DNA of 64,000 nucleotides. It comes from Bradyrhizobium sp. AZCC 2262. Its GTDB lineage: Bacteria; Pseudomonadota; Alphaproteobacteria; Rhizobiales; Xanthobacteraceae. Location of the stretch: NCBI RefSeq assembly GCF_036924535.1, contig NZ_JAZHRT010000001.1, positions 6,510,001 through 6,574,000 of the forward strand. The letters run 5' to 3'. Shown one piece after another: positions 36,639-45,816 of the stretch (position 1 is the first letter of the stretch; each line of letters begins with the position of its first letter). The notes under the pieces are model-generated. The model saw nothing but the letters and a program-made list of their open reading frames with translations, had not been told where the DNA came from and ran no database searches. The position numbers and the translations under genes are program-made.

Positions 36639-37840
36639 TGGCCGGATTGCATCCAGCGGCTGAGCCGCGGCCGGGGCCCTTGCAGGGCATTCGGGTACTC
36701 GATTTCACCGCCATGCTCGCCGGCCCGCATTGCGCGCGGCTGATGGCCGACCTCGGCGCCGAAGTCATCAAGATCGAGGGGCTCGAAGGCGATCTGATCC
36801 GCAGCCGCCCGCCGCTCCGCGACGGCAACAGCACCTATTTCGGCGCGCTCAATTGCGGAAAGAAGAGCGTCGCGATCGACCTCAAGACCGATGCGGCGAA
36901 ATCGATCATTCATGCACTGGTAAAGCAATCCGACGTCGTGCCGGAAAATTTCCGTCCCGGCGTGATGGCGCGGCTGGGCTTCGATTACGCGACCCTGAGT
37001 CGGCACAATCCGAAGCTCGTCTATTGTTCGATCTCCGGCTATGGACAATCGGGCCCCGGCGCCACGCGCGCCGCCTACGCGCCGATCGTCCACGCCGCCA
37101 GCGGCTACGATGCCGCGAACCTCAGCTATCAACCAACTCAGGATTATCCTGCTTCGACGGGCATCTTCACCGCCGACATTCTTTCGGGCGCTTACGCTTT
37201 CGGCGCCATTCAGGCCGCCCTCGTCCATCGCGAACGCAGCGGACAGGGACAGGCCATCGACGTGTCGCTGATGGACTCGATGCTCAATCTGATGGTGTTC
37301 GAGTGCCAGGAAACGCAATTCCCAAGCGAACGCCGGCGTCCGGTCTACGCGCCCATGAAGACCAGGGATGGTCACGTCATCATCGCCCCCATCAGCCAAA
37401 AGAACTTCCAGCAGATGGCGGAAGCGATGCAGCGGCCGGACCTGAAAACAGATGTGCGGTTCGCGACCGGTCAGGCGCGTGTCGAAAACTGGACTGCACT
37501 GATGGCGGTCATCGAGCAATGGACCGAACAACACACCGGCATCGAGATCGAAGCCATCATGGACGCCAACGGCGTCCCCTGCTCGCGCTTCCTCACCGTT
37601 GCGGATGCCATGAAGGATCCACAACTGGCGGAACGAGGCAGCCTTTCCCGAATAAAGGACGGTGCCGGCGAATTTCTGGTGCCCAACGCGCCATTTAAGT
37701 TCACGACGCCGACGGCGGCCGGGCCGACGGTATCCGGCCTTGGAGCGGACAGCACGGACGTGCTTTCGCGCCTGCTCGGCATGTCGGGCGAACAGATCGA
37801 CACGCTGCGCCGCCAAGGTGTCCTTTCGCGTTCGGACTGA
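36638..37840 (+). CDS. CaiB/BaiF family (type III) CoA-transferase
   Basis: 400 aa with the N-terminal PLQGIRVLDFTAMLAGPHCA, ADLGAEVIKIE, the VPENFRPG motif, YCSISGYGQSGP and the catalytic Asp in SLMDSML. It moves CoA between a carboxylic acid and an acyl-CoA donor. It follows a broken type I CoA-transferase subunit, which it could functionally have replaced. The start ATG overlaps the previous TAA. Confidence 0.92.
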   Translation: MAGLHPAAEPRPGPLQGIRVLDFTAMLAGPHCARLMADLGAEVIKIEGLEGDLIRSRPPLRDGNSTYFGALNCGKKSVAIDLKTDAAKSIIHALVKQSDVVPENFRPGVMARLGFDYATLSRHNPKLVYCSISGYGQSGPGATRAAYAPIVHAASGYDAANLSYQPTQDYPASTGIFTADILSGAYAFGAIQAALVHRERSGQGQAIDVSLMDSMLNLMVFECQETQFPSERRRPVYAPMKTRDGHVIIAPISQKNFQQMAEAMQRPDLKTDVRFATGQARVENWTALMAVIEQWTEQHTGIEIEAIMDANGVPCSRFLTVADAMKDPQLAERGSLSRIKDGAGEFLVPNAPFKFTTPTAAGPTVSGLGADSTDVLSRLLGMSGEQIDTLRRQGVLSRSD

Positions 37841-37843
37841 ACG

Positions 37844-38050
37844 TCAACCGACGTCGTCCAGCGGCGCCGGCTCACCGAGCGGCACCAGCGTCGCGCCGTC
37901 AAAACGCGTGAGTTGGAGATGATGGATCGCACGATAATCCGTCGGCGAATTGTACACGCCGATGCCGTCGCCGAACATCGGAGGCACGATCCCTTTGAGC
38001 GAGGTCGCCTGCTTGAGCAGATTCTCACGCTTCCTCTTTCGGCTCCGCAT
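37844..38050 (-). pseudogene. LivK-type substrate-binding protein, C-terminal remnant
   Basis: A frame of 68 codons matches only the last 60 or so residues of branched-chain amino acid-type binding proteins. Its NLLKQATSLKG and VYNSPTDYRAIHHLQLTRF align with NLLHQATNLKG and IYNSPDNYDAFHNMQLAQF at the end of the intact paralogue at 38999-40243. Homology stops at about base 38023, and the next 100 bases hold nothing recognizable. The upstream 300 or more codons are missing. Confidence 0.75.
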
Positions 38051-38115
38051 GCGATGCCTGACGCCTGTCTGACGATGGCCTCGTCCTGCGGGGTTCGGTC
38101 ATTGGGGCAGCATGC

Positions 38116-38895
38116 TCAGAAAGTGCCGGGATAGGCGCCGCCGTCGATCAGAATGTTCTGCCCAGTAATGTAACTGGCCTGCACCGAGCACAGGAACGCA
38201 CAGGTCGCGCCGAACTCATCCGGGTGTCCGAAGCGCTTCGATGGATTACCTGACTTGATTTGCTGGGTGACCTGATCCACCGGACGTTTGGTGCTGGCAG
38301 CCAGCGCCTGCAGATTCGATTTCAGCCGATCGGTATCGAACGTGCCCGGCAGCAGATTGTTGATCGTGACGTTATGCTCGGCGGTGGCGCGCGCCAGGCC
38401 CGCGACAAACCCTGTCAACCCTGAACGTGCGCCATTTGACAGACCCAACATGCCGACCGGCGCCTTCACCGCGTGAGACGTCACGTTGACGATCCGCCCG
38501 AATTTGCGCGCGATCATGCCGTCGATGGTGGATTTCATGATTTCGATCGGCGCCAGCATGTTGGCGTCGAGCGCCTTGATCCAGTCGTCGCGGTCCCAAT
38601 TCCGGAAATCGCCCGGCGGCGGACCGCCAGCGTTGTTGACGAGAATATCCGGATCGGGGCAAGCGGCGAGAATGGCGTTTCGCCCTTCCTGGGTCGTGAC
38701 ATCAGCTGCGACGGCAACTGTTTCTGCACCGGTGGCCGCTTGAATTTCGGTCGCTGCCTGCTCCAAAACTTGCCGGCGCCGGGCAACGATGATCAGCTTT
38801 ACGCCTTCGTTTCCGAGAGCGATCGCACAACTCCTGCCCAAGCCCATGCTTGCCGCACAAACAATTGCCGTGCGCCCTCGAAGACCAAAATCCAT
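38116..38895 (-). CDS. SDR family protein lacking the YxxxK catalytic pair
   Basis: 259 aa with a Rossmann N terminus (AASMGLGRSCA in place of TGxxxGIG), VNNAGG and a C-terminal YITGQNILIDGG. S140 of NVTSH is in the catalytic Ser position. The Tyr and Lys expected about 13 and 17 residues later are S153 and R157 (GLSNGARSGL). This variant motif recurs in a recognizable SDR subgroup, so it is likely a natural family with altered or no redox activity. It lies between the intact LivK-type gene and the LivK remnant. Confidence 0.85.
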   Translation of the reverse strand: MDFGLRGRTAIVCAASMGLGRSCAIALGNEGVKLIIVARRRQVLEQAATEIQAATGAETVAVAADVTTQEGRNAILAACPDPDILVNNAGGPPPGDFRNWDRDDWIKALDANMLAPIEIMKSTIDGMIARKFGRIVNVTSHAVKAPVGMLGLSNGARSGLTGFVAGLARATAEHNVTINNLLPGTFDTDRLKSNLQALAASTKRPVDQVTQQIKSGNPSKRFGHPDEFGATCAFLCSVQASYITGQNILIDGGAYPGTF

Positions 38896-38998
38896 CTTTT
38901 TTCCTGACCCGACTGTCTCGGCATCCCGCCGTTAGGTAGATGCCTGCTGCTTATTGATCGTTCGGCAAACCAACCCGCGATTCTCGTCATGGCGCCGT

Positions 38999-40243
38999 CT
39001 AGTCGGAGACGATTTTCAGATCTTCGAGGGAAATCATCTCACCCATGCCAACCCATTGCTTGCCATCGAACTGCGCAAGCTGCATGTTGTGGAAGGCATC
39101 GTAATTGTCTGGCGAGTTGTAGATCTTCACGCCGTTCAAGATAAGCGGCGGCGTGTAGCCCTTCAGGTTGGTCGCTTGATGGAGCAAGTTCGCCCGGGTG
39201 AGATCGTCGCCGCACAGCTTCAAGACATGCGCGATCGCCGAAGCGTTGTTGTAGCCGGGGATCGCCGTCGCATCATCCAGGTTGAGGCGCGGCATGTATT
39301 TTTGCGCGATCGCCCTGTATTCCTTTACGCCTGCATCATCTGCTTCCGCCGGATCAGTGACATTCTTTTCCCAGCGCGCGGTGATAAGGCCCTTGGCATT
39401 TTCGAGTCCGGCGGGCACCAGCGTCGCTCCAACCGAACTAGAGTTCGAGTTGATGATGAAGGTCGGTTGCCAGCCAAGGCTCGCAACCTTGCGGATGGCT
39501 TGCGCCGCAAATTTCGATGCGCTCAGTTGAACAAAGACATCCGCGCCGCTCAGCTTGAGTTCGACGACCTGGCTCTCGATCGTCGGCTCGGTCATCTCAT
39601 GGCTGATTTCCTTGGCGATCATCTGCGAAGCCCGATCGCCAAGCCCCAGCTTCAGTCCACGAAGATAGTCCTTGCCAAGATCGTCGTTGACATACTGAAC
39701 CGCGATCTTTGCATTCGGCTTCGCCTTGAGCAGATACCGGCCAAATACGGCCCCTTGCGCGATGTACGAGGGATAGAACGGGACGATCCAGGGGAAGCCC
39801 TTTGGATCATTGAATCTAACGGCCCCGGACGTGAGAAAGAGGCTCGGCACACCCTTGCCGTTGAGGTACTTGGACACTGCGGCGTTCGGCGGTGTCCCCA
39901 GAAAGCCGGCGATGGCAAACACCTCATCGGACTCGACGAGCTTGCGTGTTTGTTCAACCGCCTTCGGCGGGCTGAATGCGTTGTCGAGCGATATGAGGTT
40001 TACCTTGCGGCCGTTGATCCCGCCGCGGTCATTGATCATTTCGAAATAGGCCGTTTGGGCCTGTCCATAAACCCCGTAGGCAGATGCCGGGCCGCTGTAA
40101 GGCGACGTGGTGCCCAACTTGATCTCGGTGTCCGTGACGCCAATATCGTAATTCTTTGCGGCGAGGGCTTTCCTGGAGCGGGCCAATGTCAGCGCAACGG
40201 CGCCGATACCTGCCACGGCAGAACGACGGGTGATTGAGTTCAT
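38999..40243 (-). CDS. ABC transporter substrate-binding protein, branched-chain amino acid type (LivK-like)
   Basis: 414 aa with a twin-arginine-like, short signal sequence (SITRRSAVAGIGAVALTLA). It has the family segments IKLGTTSPYSGPASAYG and AYFEMINDRGGINGRKV, and the C-terminal PPLILNGVKIYNSP. Rhizobial paralogues often bind aromatic acids. No permease or ATPase genes accompany it, so it would need a system encoded elsewhere. It is transcribed with the amidohydrolase upstream. Confidence 0.9.
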   Translation of the reverse strand: MNSITRRSAVAGIGAVALTLARSRKALAAKNYDIGVTDTEIKLGTTSPYSGPASAYGVYGQAQTAYFEMINDRGGINGRKVNLISLDNAFSPPKAVEQTRKLVESDEVFAIAGFLGTPPNAAVSKYLNGKGVPSLFLTSGAVRFNDPKGFPWIVPFYPSYIAQGAVFGRYLLKAKPNAKIAVQYVNDDLGKDYLRGLKLGLGDRASQMIAKEISHEMTEPTIESQVVELKLSGADVFVQLSASKFAAQAIRKVASLGWQPTFIINSNSSSVGATLVPAGLENAKGLITARWEKNVTDPAEADDAGVKEYRAIAQKYMPRLNLDDATAIPGYNNASAIAHVLKLCGDDLTRANLLHQATNLKGYTPPLILNGVKIYNSPDNYDAFHNMQLAQFDGKQWVGMGEMISLEDLKIVSD

Positions 40244-40308
40244 AACAGCCTCCTCCAGAATAGCAGTTGACAGTCATCATCCTGCGCCGGCCTCGCCGGT
40301 CACCGCAC

Positions 40309-40788
40309 TCACTCAAGACATATCGTCGCCTCGGCGCAGACCGACGGGAGCAACGCGTTGTCAATTTCCCTGAAGTCGCCTTCCGTGAGTTCGATCGGCG
40401 CCGAAAATGTCAGCGCATCCATGTGGCCGTTGAGAATGGTCGGATAGCGCCATTCGGCCGTTGCGACGGTGCGGGCGCCAACGCGGAACTCGATCGAAAG
40501 CGGTTGTGGCGCGCTTGAACCGTGCCCGCTCTGATAGCCGTCGCCGATACAATAGATTTCGAACTGGTACGCGGCACCACGACGCTGGATCGCTATTTCG
40601 ATATCCAGCAAGCCAAAGGTGGGATCAGCCTTCAATCCTTCCTGGTAGAAATAGACAAACGGAATCCGGCCGTATTTGCTCTCACCGCGACTTGCATCCG
40701 ATGGCACCTGCGCGTCGCTGCGGCCCGGCGTACGCGGCGGCATCGGACCGAGCAGGCACATCTGCGGCAATGACCGGCACTCAACCAC
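40309..40788 (-). CDS. hypothetical protein
   Basis: 159 residues from a GTG at 40788, which has AAGGGAG 8 nt upstream; an ATG at 40818 is the alternative. The sequence looks beta-rich (FVYFYQEGLKAD, FEIYCIGDGYQS, PLSIEFRVGARTVATAEW) with no signal peptide, membrane segment or motif I recognize. It overlaps the end of the amidohydrolase gene by 8 nt and precedes the LivK-type gene by 65 nt, so it is part of the same transcript. No function is assigned. Confidence 0.55.
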   Translation of the reverse strand: MVECRSLPQMCLLGPMPPRTPGRSDAQVPSDASRGESKYGRIPFVYFYQEGLKADPTFGLLDIEIAIQRRGAAYQFEIYCIGDGYQSGHGSSAPQPLSIEFRVGARTVATAEWRYPTILNGHMDALTFSAPIELTEGDFREIDNALLPSVCAEATICLE

Positions 40789-41824
40789 GCGCTCGGCTCC
40801 CTTGCGCTGACGCGGCATCCGGCGCTTTGGCCTTGTCGAGCCTTTTCACGTCATATGTACGGCCGAGAAAGGCGAAGGCGTTGTCGGCCAGAACGGCGTC
40901 GACGCCCAACGCGCGCGATGCAAATGCGCCGGGCTGTTTTTGCCGGATCGAAAAGGGGTAATCCGATCCGACGACGATGTGATCGCTGCCGACGGCGCTG
41001 GCGAGGAACGACAGCGATGCCGGATCGTAAAGGATCGTATCGTACCAGAATTGACGCGCGATCTTCGACGGCGGCTGGGACATCTGGCCCTTCAGGCCGA
41101 GCGACCATCCGAAATCCATTCGCGGCAGGATCCACGACAGCGCACCGCCGCCGTGGCTGAGCAGGATGCGCAGCTTCGGAAAGCGCTCGATAACTCCGGC
41201 GGCGAGCAACGACACCGATGCGAGCGCCGTCTCAAGGGGAAATACCGCCGTCGCCGCAAATTCAGGGCTGGCGGCCACCCGCTCCATCCCGGCCGGATGA
41301 AGCGGATGCACAAAAATTCCGAGGTCGAGCGCTTCGGCAGCTTCATAGAGGGGAAACAGGGCTTCGCTTCCGAGCGCCACGCCATTGACATGCGTTCCGA
41401 TTTCGATTCCGGCAAAGTCCAGCGCCTTGACCTTTTGCAACTGGCGCACCGCGCGCGGCACGTCCTGTACGCAAGCCATTCCGATGCCGGCGAAGTTGCG
41501 CGGTGCCCTGGCGATCATGGCCGCGATCTCGTCGTTCATGATGTCGGCGAGATACTCCGCATCGTCGGGCGGCAGCCAATGCGACAACAGTTCCGGCATC
41601 GGCGACAACACCTGCATGTCAGTACCGTCATCGACCATGTCCGACAGGCGCCGGTCGACATCCCAGGATCGCGTATCGATTTTGCGAAATACCTTGCCCG
41701 CGATCATCACCGCGGCCTGATCGCCGCCAGACAGCTCAACGCTGGGCCACCGCCGGTCCCGCTTGGGATCGGCAGCCAGTCGCGAAGGCACAATGTGGGT
41801 GTGAACATCGATCACAGCGCCCAC
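40781..41824 (-). CDS. amidohydrolase family protein (ACMSD/amidohydrolase_2-like)
   Basis: 347-aa TIM-barrel metalloenzyme. H8xH10 in VHTH, His in GIFVHPLHP, His in LLSHGGGALSW and the final Asp in VVGSDYPF match the aminocarboxymuconate-semialdehyde decarboxylase pattern. Members decarboxylate or hydrolyse ring-derived acids, often in meta-cleavage or tryptophan-type routes. It is divergent from the Rieske operon across a palindrome-bearing region, so it may act on the ring-cleavage product (inference). Confidence 0.86.
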   Translation of the reverse strand: MGAVIDVHTHIVPSRLAADPKRDRRWPSVELSGGDQAAVMIAGKVFRKIDTRSWDVDRRLSDMVDDGTDMQVLSPMPELLSHWLPPDDAEYLADIMNDEIAAMIARAPRNFAGIGMACVQDVPRAVRQLQKVKALDFAGIEIGTHVNGVALGSEALFPLYEAAEALDLGIFVHPLHPAGMERVAASPEFAATAVFPLETALASVSLLAAGVIERFPKLRILLSHGGGALSWILPRMDFGWSLGLKGQMSQPPSKIARQFWYDTILYDPASLSFLASAVGSDHIVVGSDYPFSIRQKQPGAFASRALGVDAVLADNAFAFLGRTYDVKRLDKAKAPDAASAQGSRARG

Positions 41825-41913
41825 CGCGTCTCTCCCTGATGCCCTTGACGGGCTTATGCATCGATCGGAGCAACCCTTGCGAAACGGCGCTCAATCCGCA
41901 GTTTTTACTTTAC

Positions 41914-41931
41914 AAACAAGATTGATTGTTT
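41914..41931. promoter_or_regulatory. candidate TetR-type operator
   Basis: AAACAA-GATTGA-TTGTTT, an 18-bp inverted repeat with perfect 6-bp arms, lies in the 184-bp divergent gap between the amidohydrolase (start 41824) and the reductase (start 42009). The shape is typical for TetR-family sites, and a TetR gene is embedded in the plus-strand operon (46120). The surrounding stretch is the most AT-rich part of this gap, as expected for promoters. Confidence 0.45.
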
Positions 41932-42008
41932 CTTATTTGGAGTCAAGACGTCTTTTGAAAGCGTCACGATGGCTGCCGTATCTGGCGGCGCCACAGGGAG
42001 CGACCGCG

Positions 42009-43220
42009 GTGAACCTGTCGAAGACACGCGTCGTGATCGTCGGAGCCGGCCAGGCTGGAGGCCGCGCAGCCGAGGCCTTGCGTGCAGCCGGCCATAGCGG
42101 ACCGATCACCCTGGTCGGCGAAGAAGCCCACCTTCCCTATGAGCGGCCGCAGCTCTCCAAGGCGATCCTGCTCGACGGCGAACCCAATCCGGCGTTCATC
42201 CGCAGCTCCGGCGACTGGGCCGGGCTTGGCGTGACCCTGTCGACGTCTTCCCGTGTCGTCGCCGCCGATATCGACCGACGCGAGATCGGGCTGAAAGACG
42301 GTCGCACGTTTGCATTCGACCAGTTGCTGCTGGCGACGGGCACGCGCCCTCGCCGAATGGCCGAACTGGAAGGCACCGCGCTGCCCGTCAGCTATCTCCG
42401 CTGCATGGACGATGCGCTGGCGCTGCGAAGCGCGTTGCAGCCGGGCAGGAAGGTCGTTCTGGTCGGCGGCGGCGTCATCGGTTTCGAAGTGGCATCCGCG
42501 GCGGTTGCGCGCGGCTGCGATGTTGTCGTTCTCGAGAAGGCCGAAGCCGTATTGCCCCAGATCGGCTCGCCGTCGCTTAGCCGGTATGCGCAAGCGCTTC
42601 ATGCCGCCAAGGGCGTGAAAATCATGTGTGGCATCACCATCAAGCGGGCGGCAGCAACCGGCATTGAACTTGACGACGGAACCGTCGTTCCTGCCGACAT
42701 GGCGCTTGTCGGCATCGGCGTCGAAGCATCGGTCGACCTCGCGCAACAGCTTGGACTCGAAACCCGCCATGGCATCAAGGTCAGCACGTCAGGCGCGACC
42801 GCCATCGATGGCGTCCATGCGGCCGGCGACGTCGCCGAACAGTGGAGTCGGTGTCACGACCGCTGGATGCGGCTCGAAAACTGGGCGAACGCACAAAATC
42901 AGGCGATCGCGACTGCGAAGAACATCGCTGGCGAAGCGACGATCTATGACGCACCGCCCTGGTTTTGGTCCGACCAGTATGGCGCCAACATCCAGATCGT
43001 AGGCCATCCCGGCGGCGGCGATGAAATCGTCAGGGGCGACGTCGCCAATGGACGCTTCACGACGCTCAGTATCCGCGACGGCGAGGTCGTTGGCGGAATA
43101 GCCGTCAATTCCGCGCGCGACATGTCGGTTCTGCGCCGTCTCGTCGCATCGCGAAGGACAGTCCGCAGAACCCACCTCGAAAACCCGCAATTCGAACTGA
43201 AGCGCTCGCTTGCCTCATAG
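42009..43220 (+). CDS. FAD-dependent ferredoxin reductase of a three-component dioxygenase
   Basis: 403 aa. An N-terminal FAD-binding VVIVGAGQAGGRAAEALR precedes the NAD-binding VVLVGGGVIGFEVASAA, ATGTRPRR and the FAD-ribityl site GVHAAGDVAE. It resembles BphA4/rubredoxin-type reductases with the WSDQYG-like C-terminal segment. The GTG at 42009 is preceded by AGGGAG with 8-nt spacing; the longer frame from 41856 would run through the AT-rich promoter region. It passes electrons from NADH to the Rieske ferredoxin at 45813. Confidence 0.88.
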   Translation: MNLSKTRVVIVGAGQAGGRAAEALRAAGHSGPITLVGEEAHLPYERPQLSKAILLDGEPNPAFIRSSGDWAGLGVTLSTSSRVVAADIDRREIGLKDGRTFAFDQLLLATGTRPRRMAELEGTALPVSYLRCMDDALALRSALQPGRKVVLVGGGVIGFEVASAAVARGCDVVVLEKAEAVLPQIGSPSLSRYAQALHAAKGVKIMCGITIKRAAATGIELDDGTVVPADMALVGIGVEASVDLAQQLGLETRHGIKVSTSGATAIDGVHAAGDVAEQWSRCHDRWMRLENWANAQNQAIATAKNIAGEATIYDAPPWFWSDQYGANIQIVGHPGGGDEIVRGDVANGRFTTLSIRDGEVVGGIAVNSARDMSVLRRLVASRRTVRRTHLENPQFELKRSLAS

Positions 43221-43250
43221 AACTCACTTGCCTCACAGAAAGGAAATGCC

Positions 43251-44543
43251 ATGAACGCCGATAATGCTCAACCGGCCCTGCTCGTGGATCCGGCGCAACG
43301 CGTCTTCAAGGTGGCGCGCCGCAACTTCGTCGATCATGAAATCTTCGAGGCCGAGAAGGAGAGAATCTTCGACCGCTGCTGGCTTTATCTCGGTCATTCC
43401 TCAGAGCTGCCGAAGCCTGGAGATTTCATCAGCCGTTCGGTGGCGGGCCGCAGCATTCTCTTTACCCGGGACGCCAAGGGGCAGCTTCGGGCGTTGTTGA
43501 ACACCTGCCCGCATCGCGGCGCGCAGGTTTGCCGCGAGCGCAAGGGCAACGCCAAATCGTTCCAGTGCTTCTATCACGGCTGGGTGTTCGGAGCCGACGG
43601 CAAGCTGCGCAGCCAGCCCGGTGAAGAGTCTTATCCCGACGGGTTCAAGGCCCGCGATACCTCGAACATGCAGGCCGTGCCCCGCTACGAAAGCTATCGG
43701 GATTTCAATTTCGTCTCGTTCGATCCGAACATTGTCTCGCTCGAACAATATCTCGGTAACGCAAAGGAGTATCTCGACGTCATCTGCGATCAGACCGACG
43801 CCGGCATGTCGATCGTGGCCGGCAGCCAGGAATATTCGATCCGCGCCAACTGGAAGCTGCTGACCGAGAACAGCATCGACGGCTACCATGCGATGACCAC
43901 GCATGCGAGCTACTTCGACATCCTGATGAACACCACCGATAATATGAGCGCAGGCACCGGCGGTGGTTTCGGTTACGATCTCGGCGGCGGGCATGCGGTT
44001 CTGGAATATGGCGCACCGTGGGGTCGGCCGGTCGCGCAGTGGATCCCGGGCTGGGGCGAAGCCGGCAAAACCGAAATCGCCCGGCAGTACGACAAGCTGG
44101 TCGGGCTATACGGCAAGGACCGGGCCGACCGGATCGCGCTGAAGAACCGCAACCTGTTCATCTTCCCGAACCTCGTCGTCAACGACATCATGGCCTTGAC
44201 GGTCAGAACCTACTTCCCGATGGCGCCCGATTACATGGTGATCAACGCCTGGGCACTGGCGCCGAACGACGAAACGGCGTGGGCGCGCAAGTACCGGCTC
44301 AATAACTTCCTCGAATTCCTCGGCCCCGGCGGATTTGCGACCCCCGACGATGCCGAAGCGCTCGAGCACTGCCAGCGCGGCTTCAAGAATTCAAAGGAAG
44401 CGATGTGGAACGACATCTCCAAAGGAATGGGCAAGGACAAGCCCTCGCACAATGACGAGCTCCAGATGCGCGCATTCTGGACCCAGTGGAACAGGCAGAT
44501 GTTCCCGACGCCCATCCCCAGCATCAAAGACGTTGCAGCCTGA
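43251..44543 (+). CDS. aromatic ring-hydroxylating dioxygenase, alpha subunit (second system)
   Basis: 430 aa. Rieske ligands are C86, H88, C106 and H109 (CPHRG...CFYHGW); mononuclear iron ligands are D210, H213 and H218 (DGYHAMTTH). The closest recognizable relatives are naphthalene/biphenyl/benzoate-type oxygenases. The ribosome-binding site AAAGGAAA precedes the ATG. It pairs with the beta subunit 10 nt downstream and with a dedicated reductase and ferredoxin, making a complete three-component enzyme. Confidence 0.92.
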   Translation: MNADNAQPALLVDPAQRVFKVARRNFVDHEIFEAEKERIFDRCWLYLGHSSELPKPGDFISRSVAGRSILFTRDAKGQLRALLNTCPHRGAQVCRERKGNAKSFQCFYHGWVFGADGKLRSQPGEESYPDGFKARDTSNMQAVPRYESYRDFNFVSFDPNIVSLEQYLGNAKEYLDVICDQTDAGMSIVAGSQEYSIRANWKLLTENSIDGYHAMTTHASYFDILMNTTDNMSAGTGGGFGYDLGGGHAVLEYGAPWGRPVAQWIPGWGEAGKTEIARQYDKLVGLYGKDRADRIALKNRNLFIFPNLVVNDIMALTVRTYFPMAPDYMVINAWALAPNDETAWARKYRLNNFLEFLGPGGFATPDDAEALEHCQRGFKNSKEAMWNDISKGMGKDKPSHNDELQMRAFWTQWNRQMFPTPIPSIKDVAA

Positions 44544-44553
44544 GGAGGCCGAC

Positions 44554-45039
44554 ATGCATTCCGTAAGCCGTTCCGACGTTGAGGACTTTTTGTTCGCCGA
44601 AGCCGATCTGCTCGATCAGTGGCGGTTGCCAGAATGGTTGACCCTGTTCACCGACGACGCCAAATACGAGGTGCCCTGCACCGACCTGCCGCCCGACGCG
44701 TCGCCGGACACCAACCTGTTCTATATCGCCGATGACCGGATCCGACTCGGCGAACGGGTCAAGCGGCTGATGAAGCGCACCGCGCATGCCGAATTTCCCC
44801 ACTCGAAAACCAGTCGCATGGTCGGCAACGTCCGCATCCGCTCGCGGACCGACGATGAGATGGAAGTGAGCTGCGTGTTCCAGACGCTACGCACCAAGGA
44901 CGGCACCACCGACCTTTACTTCGGAACAAGCAACTACCGTCTGACGACCAACGGCGACGGCCTTCGCATCCGGGAAAAGCGATGCGTTCTCGGCAGCGAG
45001 GGCCTGCGTCCTTCCGGCCGCATCAGCATCGTGCTCTGA
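44554..45039 (+). CDS. aromatic ring-hydroxylating dioxygenase, beta subunit (second system)
   Basis: 161-aa small subunit with the expected N-terminal helix (VEDFLFAEADLLDQWRLPEW) and a C-terminal beta sheet ending RISIVL. GAGGAGG just upstream of the ATG at 44554 is a strong ribosome-binding site. The next gene begins at the base after its stop codon. Confidence 0.88.
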   Translation: MHSVSRSDVEDFLFAEADLLDQWRLPEWLTLFTDDAKYEVPCTDLPPDASPDTNLFYIADDRIRLGERVKRLMKRTAHAEFPHSKTSRMVGNVRIRSRTDDEMEVSCVFQTLRTKDGTTDLYFGTSNYRLTTNGDGLRIREKRCVLGSEGLRPSGRISIVL

Positions 45040-45816
45040 ATGAAGACGGACCAGATGGACTCCCGCTTCGCCGACCAGGTCATCGTCGTCACCGGCGCCG
45101 CGAGCGGCATCGGCGCCGTCATTGCGCAGCATTTTGCCGACGCGGGCGCGCGGCTGGCGCTGTCGGACGTCAACGAAAAACAGCTCAAGTCCGTTGCCGA
45201 GAGCATTGCCGCGGGTGGACGCCAGATGCCGGTGGTGGTGGCTGGCGACCTTTCGCAGGAGGATGTCGCGGGCGGCCTCATCAGGTCCACCGTCGCGGCG
45301 CATGGAACGGTTGATGTGCTCGTCAACAATGCCGGTGGCGGCATCATCAAGCCGTTCCTCGATCATACCCCCGATACCCTGCGCACGACGATCGACCGAA
45401 ATTTGTGGACGACGCTGTGGTGCACGTGGCACGCCGTTCCGATCATGAAAGCCAAGGGATATGGCCGGGTGGTGAATATCGGCGCCGATTCGGTTCGCAA
45501 CGGCCTGTGGGATCACGCGGCCTATAACGCCGCCAAGGGTGGCGTCCACGCCATGGCCACGGGCCTTGCCCGCGAATTCGCCAAGGACGGTATCACCTTC
45601 AATGTCGTGGCACCCTGCATCGTGAATACGCCGCAGGTCCAGAAGGCCACCATCATGTCGCCGCAGGCCTTGCAAAGATTCGTCGACGTCGTGCCGATGG
45701 GACGGGCCGGCGAGATGGACGAGATCGCGTCGATGGTGTGCTATCTGGCATCCAAAGAGGCGTCCTTCGTCACCGGGCAAGTCATCAGTGTCAACGGCGG
45801 CAGCACGATGTTATGA
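45040..45816 (+). CDS. SDR family dehydrogenase (probable cis-dihydrodiol dehydrogenase)
   Basis: 258 aa with TGAASGIG, VNNAGGG, Ser in NIGADS and YNAAK, then TGQVISVNGG at the C terminus. An SDR between the oxygenase and ferredoxin genes of a ring-hydroxylating operon most often rearomatizes the cis-diol to a catechol. It starts directly after the beta stop and overlaps the ferredoxin start (ATGTTATGA region), so its stoichiometry is tied to the oxygenase. Confidence 0.86.
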   Translation: MKTDQMDSRFADQVIVVTGAASGIGAVIAQHFADAGARLALSDVNEKQLKSVAESIAAGGRQMPVVVAGDLSQEDVAGGLIRSTVAAHGTVDVLVNNAGGGIIKPFLDHTPDTLRTTIDRNLWTTLWCTWHAVPIMKAKGYGRVVNIGADSVRNGLWDHAAYNAAKGGVHAMATGLAREFAKDGITFNVVAPCIVNTPQVQKATIMSPQALQRFVDVVPMGRAGEMDEIASMVCYLASKEASFVTGQVISVNGGSTML

